From the NCBI RefSeq assembly GCF_016587375.1, contig NZ_BNJG01000002.1, forward strand, positions 930,001-994,000: a stretch of DNA of 64,000 bases, given 5' to 3'. Below, piece by piece: positions 45,821 through 53,953 of this stretch. The stretch comes from Ktedonobacter robiniae. Lineage in GTDB: Bacteria; Chloroflexota; Ktedonobacteria; Ktedonobacterales; Ktedonobacteraceae. The translations under genes and the position numbers were made by a program. Within the stretch, counting starts at the first letter, position 1; every line of letters starts with the position of its first letter. The notes beneath the pieces were generated by a model. The model was not told where the DNA came from. It searched no databases and saw only the letters and a list, made by a program, of their open reading frames with translations.

Positions 45821-48532
45821 ATGAGTCGATCCTTCCACGGAGAGCTAGATTATGTCTTCGGCCAGAGGATGCTGGCTATGCGCACTGGCATCGGGCTGAC
45901 CCAGGAGGGCCTGGCGACGTTATTAGGCATCACGCGCAAAGCCATTGGTCGATGGGAGACCGGTGAAACGTACCCGAAAGCCTCGCACCTGCAAGCCCTG
46001 CTGGCGTTGGCCCTGCAGCACGGCGTGTTTCCTGCCGGACAGGAGGAAGAGGAGATCCGCGCTTTCTGGCGCGCGGCCCACCAGAAGGTACTCCTCGATG
46101 AGAGGTGGCTGCAGGAACTGCTCAGTCGACCGTCCCCCACCCCGACCCAGACCGCGAGCGAACCGTCCTCTGCTGCCGGGCAAGATAGCGCGGTTGCTAC
46201 TGAGAAGATCGCGCTCTGGACTGTGCCATTTGCCCGCAATCCTCATTTTACCGGACGCGACGAATTGCTCGAGCAGCTCATGCAGCAGCTCACCCCTCCC
46301 GCGTCAGATCAGCCGACGACCCTCCATCGCGCGGCCCTGACCCAGGCGCAGGTTATCAAAGGGCTGGGAGGCATCGGTAAGACGCAGACTGCCGTCGAAT
46401 ATGCCTACCGTGCCCGCGAGCTGGGACGCTATACCCATACCCTCTGGATCGCTGCCGCCAGCGAGGAGACCATCTTGACGAGTTTTGTCACGCTGGCAGC
46501 GCAACTGCCCGCCTTTGCCTCAGCCGCCGAAACTGATCAGCGCAAGCTCGTCGCTGCCGTCATTCGTTGGTTGGAGCAATGCCAGGAACCCTGGCTACTG
46601 ATTATGGATAACGCTGATGACTTGTCCCTGGCTCAGCCGTATCTTCCTCTCAAGGGCAATGGGAGTGTCTTGCTGACGACAAGAGCCTCTGCTGTTGGCT
46701 GGCTGGCATCCTCCCTTGAGGTCGATGTTATGGGAGTGATGGAGGGAACCGAATTGCTCCTGCGCCGCGCCCTGCGCTTTGCCAGTGCTACGGATGAGGA
46801 AATCAATGAGGCGACCAATCTGACGGTAGCGCTCGCGCAGTTTCCCCTCGCGCTTGATCAGGCTGGTGCGTATATTGAAGAGACAGGATGCGGCATCGCT
46901 GACTACCAGGAACTCTACCAGACGCATCGTGGAGCCTTGCTTGCACGACGGGGAATGCAGGCGACGCAGTATCCAGCCTCGGTCGCCACGACCTGGTCCC
47001 TCTCTTTTCAGTACGTTCAGGAGGCCAACCCGGCAGCCGCCGAGTTGCTGCGTTTGTGCGCGTTTCTCGCCCCGGACCACATCCCCGAAGAACTGCTGAC
47101 TGGAGGTGCCCCCTATTGGCCTCCTCTGTTGCAACAGGCCGTGACGGATCGATTTCGCTTTAATCAGATGCTGGAAATCCTGATGGCCTTTTCCCTGGTG
47201 AAGCGGCAGACCTCGGATCGCCTGCTCAGTACCCATCGCCTGGTACAGGCGGTACAGATGGAGGGCCTTTCTCCCGAGGAACAACGCCAGTGGGCGCAAC
47301 GGATAGTAAGCTCGGTCAACGCTATTTTTCCTGCTGATCCAACAGACCCGGTTGCTGCCTGGCCCCAGTGCCAGCGCTACCTGGAACAGGTGCAGGTATG
47401 TGACCTATTAATCAGGGACCATCAACTCTTCCTCCCTGAAGCAGCACAAATCCTCGAGCGCGCAGGTATCTATCTCTTTGAACAAGCCTTGTACGCTAAC
47501 GCAGAAAAACTCTACCAACAGGCACTCTACGTTTTAACCCAGCAAGGCCCCCCCGAGCCACTGAGCGAAGCACGGATTCTTCATCGTCTGGCAAGGCTCT
47601 ATTACTGGCAAGATAAACTCGCACAAGCCGAGGCATTGTTTCAGCAAGCGCGACACCTTCGTGAAGCGTATCTGGAACCCGAACATCTAGATATCGCAGA
47701 GTCTTTACATGATATAGCGGGTTTATATACAACACAGGCCAACTACACAGAAGCAGAGCCGCTCTATCTGCAAGCATTGCGTATCCGTGAACAACAGTTG
47801 GGTTCTGAGCATCTTCAGGTAGCCGAACTTCTCAACAATCTGGCTGTCCTCTATACCTCTATGCCAGGAATGCACACCAAGGCCGAACCGCTTTATCTAC
47901 GAGCGCAGCACATCTGGGAACAGCAATATGGGCCAGAGCATCCCATGATCGCCTTTATCTTGCAGAACCGAGCCTGGTTCTATGGAAAGCAAGGGAGATA
48001 TAGAGAAGCAGAGCCGCTCTACCAGCAAGCCTTGCGTATCCGCGAACATCACTTAGGACCTGAGCACCGCAATGTTGCAATCATTCTTAGCGGTCTTGCA
48101 CTTCTCTACGAAAAGCAAGGGAGATATAGAGAGGCCGAACCCCTCTACTTGAGAACATTACATATCCGTGAGCAACAATTAGGAGTTGAACACGCTACAC
48201 TGGCGCCACCACTTGATGGGCTAGCCAATGTCTATACCGCTCAAGGCAGATTTACAGAAGCCGAATCGCTCTACCAGCGGGCACTGTGCATCTGCGAGCA
48301 GCAGTTAGGGGCCGAGCATCTTGAAACGGCTCGTGTCCTGCATGATTTCGCAGGCTTTCATCAGACCCGAGGACAAATCGGGGAAGCAGCGGTCTTGTAT
48401 CAACGAGCGCTAACAATCCGTGAAACTATGCTTAGTCCAGCGCATCCTGAGACCAACGAGACCCGTGACCGATTGCATGAAGTATTGGTTGCGCTGGGCC
48501 AAGTACCGGAAACGATGCCAACAGGTGCATAG
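45821..48532 (+). CDS. XRE - NB-ARC - TPR regulator (STAND ATPase)
   Basis: Protein of about 903 residues. The N-terminal Cro/C1-type helix-turn-helix (TQEGLATLLGITRKAIGRWE) is followed by an NB-ARC ATPase with the P-loop GLGGIGKTQTAVEYA, Walker B LLIMDNADD and LLTTRAS, and then a winged-helix segment. About ten C-terminal TPR units of 42 residues follow (YTEAEPLYLQALRIREQQLG type). STAND proteins switch by ATP-driven oligomerisation when the repeats bind a ligand, and some bacterial ones defend against phage. Here the DNA-binding domain points to a transcription regulator. ATG 45821 follows AAAGGAG. Confidence 0.92.
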   Translation: MSRSFHGELDYVFGQRMLAMRTGIGLTQEGLATLLGITRKAIGRWETGETYPKASHLQALLALALQHGVFPAGQEEEEIRAFWRAAHQKVLLDERWLQELLSRPSPTPTQTASEPSSAAGQDSAVATEKIALWTVPFARNPHFTGRDELLEQLMQQLTPPASDQPTTLHRAALTQAQVIKGLGGIGKTQTAVEYAYRARELGRYTHTLWIAAASEETILTSFVTLAAQLPAFASAAETDQRKLVAAVIRWLEQCQEPWLLIMDNADDLSLAQPYLPLKGNGSVLLTTRASAVGWLASSLEVDVMGVMEGTELLLRRALRFASATDEEINEATNLTVALAQFPLALDQAGAYIEETGCGIADYQELYQTHRGALLARRGMQATQYPASVATTWSLSFQYVQEANPAAAELLRLCAFLAPDHIPEELLTGGAPYWPPLLQQAVTDRFRFNQMLEILMAFSLVKRQTSDRLLSTHRLVQAVQMEGLSPEEQRQWAQRIVSSVNAIFPADPTDPVAAWPQCQRYLEQVQVCDLLIRDHQLFLPEAAQILERAGIYLFEQALYANAEKLYQQALYVLTQQGPPEPLSEARILHRLARLYYWQDKLAQAEALFQQARHLREAYLEPEHLDIAESLHDIAGLYTTQANYTEAEPLYLQALRIREQQLGSEHLQVAELLNNLAVLYTSMPGMHTKAEPLYLRAQHIWEQQYGPEHPMIAFILQNRAWFYGKQGRYREAEPLYQQALRIREHHLGPEHRNVAIILSGLALLYEKQGRYREAEPLYLRTLHIREQQLGVEHATLAPPLDGLANVYTAQGRFTEAESLYQRALCICEQQLGAEHLETARVLHDFAGFHQTRGQIGEAAVLYQRALTIRETMLSPAHPETNETRDRLHEVLVALGQVPETMPTGA

Positions 48533-48692
48533 AGACGAAGTTCCTATTGGGTCGGGTGGTCTCTACTGAGAGTGCTGATGTCAAAGACGATCTGCAGGTA
48601 CAGGCCAGCCACATCATGTTTTGTTAGCAGAGAGACAGAGCCAGGGTCCGCACCACCATTAGGGAACGGAGCCGTCGCCATGTCTCTCCCAT

Positions 48693-48952
48693 CTATCCAA
48701 AGCGTTCGGTTTTGATATGTTCTGGCTCATATCCAAGTTCAACGAGGCTTAACACGACCCTTCCGACGAACTGGGTAGGGCTGCACACAAACACGAGTGG
48801 TTGCTGCCACAATGGCCAAGCAACTTTTTGTACCATCTCGATATCGATCCTACGGTCATATCCTGCCCAAGCTGGTGGCTGCACACAAGTCAGCGTATGT
48901 ACCACTTCCAGCATGTTTGAGCTGACACTTAGGTGGGCAAGTCCATCACGAT
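48693..48952 (-). pseudogene. Ferredoxin/flavin reductase-like C-terminal fragment
   Basis: About 86 residues with MLEVVHTLTCVQPPAWAGYDRR and PLVFVCSPTQFVGRVVLSLVELGYEPEHIKTERFG in pieces, the NAD-binding end of an FNR-like oxidoreductase (FVCGPTxFV...ALVxLGxxxxxIKTERFG). The upstream part is missing; the frame before it translates unrelated sequence, including the 56-bp repeat. A gene remnant. Confidence 0.7.
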
Positions 48953-48962
48953 AAATGATGTC

Positions 48963-49018
48963 AGAACATAGTGTACTGGCAGAGGTAGAGGGAAGCAGTA
49001 CCCACCAGGCCCCATTTC
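48963..49018. repeat. 56-bp direct repeat, copy 2
   Basis: Second copy of 45718-45773. It abuts the truncation point of the reductase remnant, so the repeat may mark a rearrangement. Confidence 0.7.
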
Positions 49019-49034
49019 CACCACAGCCAGCCAG

Positions 49035-49178
49035 GAGATCCCGTGCGGGCGACTTTCGCTGTTGCGTGAGCACGGACTCTCGCAAGCCCAGGCTAAGGAG
49101 TATGTGCGGCAGACGCAGGAGCGGATGCTGCTTACTCCCCTGCTGGATGTCCTTAAGGGTGTGCACTGGGAGAGATAG
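49035..49178 (+). pseudogene. C-terminal fragment of an unrecognised protein
   Basis: An open stretch without a start ending in TAG, coding for a helical tail: LSLLREHGLSQAQAKEYV, then RQTQERMLLTPLLDVLKGVHWER. Composition and helix pattern look like real protein, but I cannot name the family. It follows the 56-bp repeat. Confidence 0.35.
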
Positions 49179-49250
49179 CATACTGCAAAAACCATGGTGG
49201 GATCTGGGGGCCTTGAGGTTGCCCCGGATCCCTCCATGGCAATCTCCCAC

Positions 49251-49511
49251 TTAGCCTTTGGAAGACGTTGGTGGCGAAAGGACCACCACTTGCCGATCGA
49301 CAATCTCCACTCCTGGATGGAGTTGGATTTCGTACGACCGGCTATTGATCATACCCACTACCTGGGCATTATCTCCAGTACTTGAGAGAGGGACCCATTC
49401 TCTTCCTTGCTCGGACAGAGATGCCAAATACTCAATCTCCCATGGCAAGGAAATGTGGACTGTCACTCCCTCTTGCCTCTTCATCAACCGCATGAGCCCT
49501 CCTTGTTTCAT
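49251..49511 (-). CDS. Small hypothetical protein
   Basis: About 86 residues (MKQGGLMRLMKRQEGVTVHISLPWEIEYL...RQVVVLSPPTSSKG). GGAGGG precedes both the ATG at 49511 and the next in-frame ATG. No domain recognised. The location in a decayed zone makes a real gene uncertain. Confidence 0.4.
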   Translation of the reverse strand: MKQGGLMRLMKRQEGVTVHISLPWEIEYLASLSEQGREWVPLSSTGDNAQVVGMINSRSYEIQLHPGVEIVDRQVVVLSPPTSSKG

Positions 49512-49650
49512 AGCCCTCCTTATTGTACCGCATTCGACGCCTCGCCTGACGCTCCTTTTCCTCGGCACAAACCCACGACTAGCAGCAATGGCAAGAATTC
49601 AGCCCCAGATCACACGACGGCTCTGTTCAGTGAGCAAAAGGGAAGAGATG

Positions 49651-50278
49651 TCAGCGAACCACCGAGGTTTCCACGCCACGTTGAGAGGAAGAACCGCTGG
49701 GGATCAACACGTGAATACCTGCATCTCCCTCACATTCCTCAGTCACTGTCGATGGGAAGAGATGTTTTGCAGGTGCTCGCACTGGGCTTGCAAACGCCTT
49801 TCTCTCCGTTGGCACCAGACGCACGAGAAGCCAAACCAGAGGACTCACCAGAGGCACCCAGAAACAGGTCAACAGGATGTTAAATCCAAGATGTGCCATA
49901 GCGACTTGCATTGCAGGGCTGGGCCAGTGAGACAGAAGAAAGGCTGCAAACGGCTGCAGAAACAAGAAGAGCAGGCACGCGCCAATGCACTTGGTCCCAG
50001 TATGAATGAGTGCCAGCCACTGCCCCATGGAGGTATGACGAGAATGCGCCGCGCTGATCGCCGGAAGGGTTGTTCCAACATTTGCTCCCAACATGACGGC
50101 CAGTGCTGGCACAAGGGGCAGGGTATGGGCAGAGGCCAGGACAGAAAGGGTTTGGAACGCAAGAACAGCAAAGCCCGTAAACAGATCGGTTTGCTCAATA
50201 ACACCTTCACATCCAGCATTAAAAAGCTGCGCGAATCGGCTCGTAACACGGACGATAGTGGCTAAGGTGTGTTGCTGC
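49651..50278 (-). pseudogene. Na+/phosphate cotransporter-like membrane protein, truncated
   Basis: The open frame shows hydrophobic segments and the family motif GANVGTTLPAI within VPALAVMLGANVGTTLPAIS, as in PNaS-type Na/Pi symporters, with further membrane segments (CLLFLFLQPFAAFLL, ILLTCFWVPLVSPLVWLLV). Nothing of the N-terminal half remains: the frame is closed by TAG at about 50278. The last 45 residues look unrelated. Probably a remnant. Confidence 0.6.
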
Positions 50279-50289
50279 TATACCAGGAG

Positions 50290-50502
50290 ATGAGCAAACA
50301 GACGAAAGCTGTTGCTGAGTTTATCGACAAAGAGCTTCCTGGCTTGCAGAAGCAGTTTAAGCCAGTCAGCGAAAAGTATGGCGGGGCGCTGGAAACGTAT
50401 GACGCATATATGGAGCAATGGCGCGGTAAGCTCCCTGAGAGCGATTTATCTGGTCGAGCACTCGAGCTTGTCAAACAAGAAATCGAAAAGTCTCTCAGAT
50501 AA
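50290..50502 (+). CDS. Small hypothetical helical protein
   Basis: 70 residues beginning MSKQTKAVAEFIDKELPGLQKQ and ending IEKSLR, predicted mostly helical. AGGAG lies directly before the ATG. A strong hairpin terminator follows at once, supporting a real short gene or the tail of a larger one. Function unknown. Confidence 0.5.
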   Translation: MSKQTKAVAEFIDKELPGLQKQFKPVSEKYGGALETYDAYMEQWRGKLPESDLSGRALELVKQEIEKSLR

Positions 50503-50505
50503 TCA

Positions 50506-50548
50506 AAACCCTCACTGGACACTTAGGTGTCACGGTGAGGGTTTCTTT
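50506..50548 (+). terminator. Rho-independent terminator
   Basis: AAACCCTCAC (50506-50515) pairs with GTGAGGGTTT (50535-50544), with an inner GACAC/GTGTC stem, followed by CTTTC. The A-rich left side could let it work in both directions. Confidence 0.75.
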
Positions 50549-50576
50549 CATATAAAAATAAGTGCTGCTGGCGCGG

Positions 50577-50765
50577 TTAATCCAGGTTATCTTCAGATGT
50601 TTCGCCTTCGCTCAGGAACCTGTCCAGTTCTGAACGCCGGACGCGCAACCGGCCACCAACGCGGGTGGCCCTGAGGCGTTTCTCGCGTATGTAGCGCCGT
50701 ATGGTGTCTGGATGTAGTTGCAGCTCACTGGCTACCTGATCAATGGTCAGTAACTCATCCGCCAA
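50577..50765 (-). CDS. Helix-turn-helix excisionase-like protein
   Basis: 62-residue DNA-binding protein: LLTIDQVASELQLHPDTIRRYI, then RATRVGGRLRVRRSELDRFL, the HTH_17/excisionase pattern. Such proteins direct integrase-mediated excision or act as small repressors. It has a strong promoter of its own and is divergent from the small prophage-like genes beyond 51,000. Confidence 0.85.
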   Translation of the reverse strand: MADELLTIDQVASELQLHPDTIRRYIREKRLRATRVGGRLRVRRSELDRFLSEGETSEDNLD

Positions 50766-50797
50766 GTCGTCGTGCCCCCTTTTCTTGAAGTCATTAG

Positions 50798-50826
50798 ATT
50801 ATATGACCTGTCTGTTTTTTGGTCAA
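50798..50826 (-). promoter_or_regulatory. Promoter of the excisionase-like gene
   Basis: On the minus strand TTGACC (50821-50826) and TATAAT (50798-50803) are 17 bp apart, a near-consensus sigma-70 promoter 33 bp before the start codon. Confidence 0.75.
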
Positions 50827-50859
50827 TAGGTTACAAACTCCGACAATATATTACGAAGC

Positions 50860-50889
50860 TTGACAAACTATTATAAAAGTGGGTATTCT
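50860..50889 (+). promoter_or_regulatory. Promoter of the small prophage-like operon
   Basis: TTGACA (50860-50865), 18-bp spacer, TATTCT (50884-50889). It drives rightwards into a terminator-like hairpin at 50916-50955 before the first gene. Confidence 0.55.
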
Positions 50890-50915
50890 TTGATTGCATC
50901 CGATTTTGGACGCCA

Positions 50916-50955
50916 AAAAGGCATCGCTCGATTTCGACCCCGGACGATGCCTTTT
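50916..50955 (+). terminator. Leader terminator/attenuator hairpin
   Basis: AAAAGGCATCG (50916-50926) pairs perfectly with CGATGCCTTTT (50945-50955), stem of 11 ending in four T. It lies about 20 bp after the likely transcript start and 70 bp before the first gene, so it may attenuate the operon or end a short RNA. Confidence 0.65.
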
Positions 50956-50971
50956 CTGAACCTATCTGAGT

Positions 50972-51003
50972 AGGCTCCTATGGTTATAACGCGCCAGGAG
51001 CCT
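50972..51003 (+). promoter_or_regulatory. Hairpin just before the ribosome-binding site
   Basis: AGGCTCCT (50972-50979) pairs with AGGAGCCT (50996-51003). The right arm lies 10 bp before AGAGGAG of the next gene, and its own AGGAG could compete for ribosomes. Confidence 0.5.
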
Positions 51004-51026
51004 TGAATGGAACAGAGAGGAGCGTT

Positions 51027-51236
51027 ATGAGCATTAAACCTTATGGCGACAACTTTGCGCCGGTTATTCCCCTCGACGACGAGCCTGTCCACACTGAGGC
51101 TCAGCAATTCTGCTTTGACCCCACCTGCAATTGTCACGACGATCCTGCGCTGGTATCGGTTGCGAACCAACAGTACAACGACGGCCTACTTACCGCTGAG
51201 GAAGCCACACGCACCATTCAGGGAAGGCAGGTGTAA
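51027..51236 (+). CDS. Small hypothetical protein, prophage-like
   Basis: 69 residues starting MSIKPYGDNFAPVIPLDDEP with a CFDPTCNCH cysteine/histidine cluster that could hold a metal. ATG 51027 follows AGAGGAG. The stop is 2 bp before the GTG of the next gene, so the two are coupled. No family recognised. Confidence 0.7.
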   Translation: MSIKPYGDNFAPVIPLDDEPVHTEAQQFCFDPTCNCHDDPALVSVANQQYNDGLLTAEEATRTIQGRQV

Positions 51237-51238
51237 CC

Positions 51239-51853
51239 GTGACATATATTCCTGTGCGTGAGTTGCCAGACCCGCCAAACAAGAAGAAACCCAAGCTGAC
51301 GACGGCATCATTTGCCACGAACGGTTATGTGCTGGTAGAAGATGCGCGGCCTACGTATGATCCCCACCAGATCCAGTTCATGAAGAAGAAAGAATTGCAG
51401 CGACATAACGACCAAACAACTGAAGATTTACCCGAGCCTCGTCCCAAGAAAGGCAATGCTGTACTGCTTCTCGGCATCGGTATGTCCGTAGGTCTGCTCC
51501 CACTGTTGTCTACCATTAATGTGCTGCTGCCCTGCTGGAATGGATTACAGACCCAGTGGCACTACGGTGACAGCCATATGACCCACTATAATCAATCCGG
51601 CCACCACTTCGTCGGAGAGGTCTATCGCGGCTTTGTGACCATCTATGACATCCCCGAGGGACATCCCGAGAACAGCCAGACCTTTATGCTGCAAAGCGCT
51701 GGCGACAACGCTGTGGTGGTGTTTGAAACACGCGACGTCAATAGCGACGGTATTCCTGATGTGACTGTTGGCACGGAGGAAAGCCCCATTGGTGTTACCC
51801 TCTACGGCACCAAAGGCAACTCATTCAGCAAGAATCTACCGGAGGGCAAATAG
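51239..51853 (+). CDS. Hypothetical membrane-anchored protein with EF-hand-like loop
   Basis: 204 residues. An N-terminal polar part of about 70 residues is followed by one membrane span (AVLLLGIGMSVGLLPLLSTINVLL, about 73-96), then an outer domain with a calcium-loop-like DVNSDGIPDV near residue 180, as seen in VCBS/dockerin-type proteins. The start is GTG, 2 bp after the preceding stop, and the next ATG follows its stop directly. Function unknown; the operon looks prophage- or plasmid-derived. Confidence 0.7.
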   Translation: MTYIPVRELPDPPNKKKPKLTTASFATNGYVLVEDARPTYDPHQIQFMKKKELQRHNDQTTEDLPEPRPKKGNAVLLLGIGMSVGLLPLLSTINVLLPCWNGLQTQWHYGDSHMTHYNQSGHHFVGEVYRGFVTIYDIPEGHPENSQTFMLQSAGDNAVVVFETRDVNSDGIPDVTVGTEESPIGVTLYGTKGNSFSKNLPEGK

Positions 51854-52624
51854 ATGACCGATTTGCAGTTACCGTTTAATATCGAGCATCCTGACGTCAA
51901 GGCTGGCTTTCGAGCTGGCCAAGACGCTATCTACCGCGACACGCGGCCAATTACCGATATGGAGCTGGTAACATTCATACGCGACTTTATGTCTAAAGAA
52001 CTAATTGAGGCTAAAAACAATACTTCACAGACAACACTCAAAGAAGACTTCCAAGAGTTAGCAGATGTGCTGGCTGACATCCCTGGCAAACTTGACGGCT
52101 GCACAATGGAGCGAAAGCAAAAGCTGGCAAGACTTATCACTGAAAGCATCGTAATCGAGGATGTCAGCGTCCACTGGCTCCGGTTTACCATTTTCTGGCG
52201 CAGCCCTCTCGCTGCTCGGCCCGATGTTTGTCTTATCTGGTGCCAGCGGGGCAGACGGCATATTGAACGATGGACTGTCGAAGAAGACGAATATATCAAA
52301 ACCCACTATGGCGCTGGCAATAAATGGGAGATTCTTAACCACTTCCCAGAGAAGACCTGGAATATGATACGGGAGCGGGCGCTGTTCCTGGGTGTGCGTC
52401 GGCAAATTTCCCAAACCTCACCTATTGCTGACAATGTGACAGTTTCTGATCTAAATGTTATACCAGACAGAGCCATTGCACTTAAAATTCTTGAACAGGT
52501 CGCTCAAACGAGCAGCAAGACCATTAAGAGGGATAGCCAAAGCTTTGCCGTATGGCTCTACCCTGCGGGACTGAGCGAATTTGCGAAGGCAATAGAACAT
52601 CGGGACGGCGACCATGGGCTATGA
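51854..52624 (+). CDS. Chimeric protein: unknown N-terminus with serine-recombinase tail and Myb-like domain
   Basis: 256 residues in three parts. Residues 1-70 (MTDLQLPFNIEHPDVKAGF...) look like the rest of the small operon. Residues about 75-140 resemble the C-terminal tail of large serine recombinases (MERKQKLARLITESIVIEDV, then PLAARPDVCLIWCQRGRR). Residues about 140-185 form a SANT/Myb-like helix-turn-helix (WTVEEDEYIKTHYGAGNKW). The catalytic recombinase domain is absent, so this seems to be a fusion made by a deletion or recombination. It overlaps the portal C-terminal fragment by 4 bp (ATGA). Confidence 0.6.
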   Translation: MTDLQLPFNIEHPDVKAGFRAGQDAIYRDTRPITDMELVTFIRDFMSKELIEAKNNTSQTTLKEDFQELADVLADIPGKLDGCTMERKQKLARLITESIVIEDVSVHWLRFTIFWRSPLAARPDVCLIWCQRGRRHIERWTVEEDEYIKTHYGAGNKWEILNHFPEKTWNMIRERALFLGVRRQISQTSPIADNVTVSDLNVIPDRAIALKILEQVAQTSSKTIKRDSQSFAVWLYPAGLSEFAKAIEHRDGDHGL

Positions 52625-52938
52625 AATATATCCTGCGCTGTATCCTCGACCGCGTGCTTGCCGAGGCTCAGGGCGCCGGTCGTCTCGGCGAAAATGTCAA
52701 TCTCAGCTATGACCTGATCTTTCCCGAGATCGACCTCGACGATAACAAGCAGCTTGCCGGGGCCGCTAACGCCCTCACACAGGCCCTCACAGCCGCCAAG
52801 GCCCAGGGCTGGCTCAGCGATGAGACCGCCATGCGCCTGCTCTTCAAATTCGCTGGCGAAGATATCAGCGTCCACGACGAGCTGGCCAGAATACGCGGCG
52901 AGCAAGCCTCAGGCCAGGCTCCTCCTCAGGACGCCTGA
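52621..52938 (+). pseudogene. Phage portal protein, C-terminal part
   Basis: 105 residues, MKYILRCILDRVLAEAQ, then LIFPEIDLDDNKQLAGAANAL and GWLSDETAMRLLFKFAGEDISVHDE, which look like the C-terminal end of a phage portal protein. The matching N-terminal part ends at 33310 on the same strand, 19.3 kb away, with similar high-G+C codon use. About 50 residues between the two parts seem lost. It is followed by a strong terminator. Confidence 0.65.
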
Positions 52939-52940
52939 AA

Positions 52941-52991
52941 AAGGCCCCAGAAGCACAGGATCTGGATCAAGTTCTGTGCTTCCGGGGCCTT
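52941..52991 (+). terminator. Strong hairpin terminator
   Basis: AAGGCCCCAGAAGCACAG (52941-52958) pairs with CTGTGCTTCCGGGGCCTT (52974-52991), 17 of 18 pairs. It is 2 bp after the portal fragment stop and probably ended the original phage gene. Confidence 0.75.
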
Positions 52992-53151
52992 CTCCACATC
53001 GGGTCTATCTCATACGTTTCTGTTTTCACCCTATGTGTACAACAAACAAGACGAGGGCGGGCATCTAGCCATTTTTCTTTAGGATTCCCACTCTTGACAG
53101 TGCCATATTTACCTATTAGAATGCACGCAAAGCTTCTTCAAAGGATTTGAT

Positions 53152-53496
53152 ATGTCACAAGATCTCTTGATTCTTCTTGTTCTGGCAGGCATAGTTTTAC
53201 TCGGTTTCTTGATCTACATTGGTATCCAGGTCTATCGAAGCCGCTGGTATAAGACCCATGGGAAAGAAGTCATTGCCACAGTTGTTGATATTGAAGAACG
53301 CGAACGAGTCTACAACCGCCGCATTTACACAAAGTACAAAGTCTATGCACACTGGAAGGATCCCCTAACAGATCTCTCCTATGACTATGAAAGTCGTTGG
53401 GTATATAATCTCCCGCGTGTCCTTTATCCCGGTAAGAGCAAAGTCAATGTCTATATCCAGCCAGATGAGCCTGAGAAATATCTCTTCAAGTTGTAG
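53152..53496 (+). CDS. DUF3592-like membrane protein
   Basis: 114 residues: an N-terminal membrane segment (LLILLVLAGIVLLGFLIYIG), then a beta-rich soluble part with VIATVVDIEERERVYNRRI, Y-rich strands and VNVYIQPDEPEKYLF. The pattern (a TM followed by a strand-rich domain ending in 'YNPxxPxxA' style) fits DUF3592-type proteins of unknown function. A TTGACA (53094-53099) with TTAGAATGC-like -10 lies upstream. Confidence 0.7.
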   Translation: MSQDLLILLVLAGIVLLGFLIYIGIQVYRSRWYKTHGKEVIATVVDIEERERVYNRRIYTKYKVYAHWKDPLTDLSYDYESRWVYNLPRVLYPGKSKVNVYIQPDEPEKYLFKL

Positions 53497-53555
53497 CTGA
53501 CCACCATCCCCCACTCTTCCTTTTCAGGTCTTCCGTTGATCCAATCACTCACTAT

Positions 53556-53663
53556 ATGAAGGCGGTGCCCGGTCGTAAGACGGACGTTCAGGACGCGGAA
53601 TGGATTGCCGATTTGTTGCAGCACGGCTTGCTTACTGCTAGCATTGTGCCTGATCAGGTACGA
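53556..53663 (+). pseudogene. IS110-family transposase fragment
   Basis: Only 36 residues remain, MKAVPGRKTDVQDAEWIADL then LQHGLLTAS, the DEDD-core segment with TDVQDAEW. It is related but not identical to the IS110 transposase at 62253, so it derives from another copy. Sequence on both sides is unrelated. Confidence 0.8.
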
Positions 53664-53684
53664 GACCGCAATGCTGCTGGCCGC

Positions 53685-53915
53685 TTATGTCCTATACTTC
53701 CGGGCTTCCTCCAATTCCTCTGGGGTCAGTGTGTCCGCCCTCACGTTACTAACGGTCACGACCTTCCCATCTACTGGGCACTGCATCCTCCGGAATGGAC
53801 CCAGATGCACGGAGCCGAATAGGCGGGACGTCTGGCTCGCCCGGAAAGACACACGGTCTGAGCGTTTCAATCCACCGCAGCTATTTCGCTTGCTACCTCT
53901 GTAATGTACATCCAA
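53685..53915 (-). CDS. Small hypothetical protein or remnant
   Basis: The C-terminal 43 residues (GSVHLGPFRRMQCPVDGKVV, then LTPEELEEARKYRT) have the look of a conserved small bacterial protein with a Cys-containing strand. The N-terminal part looks random, so the gene is probably 5'-truncated. It lies between the IS110 fragment and the IS607 element. Confidence 0.35.
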   Translation of the reverse strand: MDVHYRGSKRNSCGGLKRSDRVSFRASQTSRLFGSVHLGPFRRMQCPVDGKVVTVSNVRADTLTPEELEEARKYRT

Positions 53916-53953
53916 CGCTTGGCAATTGCAAGATATAAATAGTTCCGTCGTGA

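Noticed and set aside
49258..50265. 335-codon plus-strand open frame
   Set aside because: The product is low-complexity and basic without domain marks, while the minus strand shows the GANVGTT transporter motif over part of it.
53501..53535. Third copy of the dispersed hairpin repeat
   Set aside because: Only a C-rich and T-rich tail resembles the repeat; the hairpin is missing.
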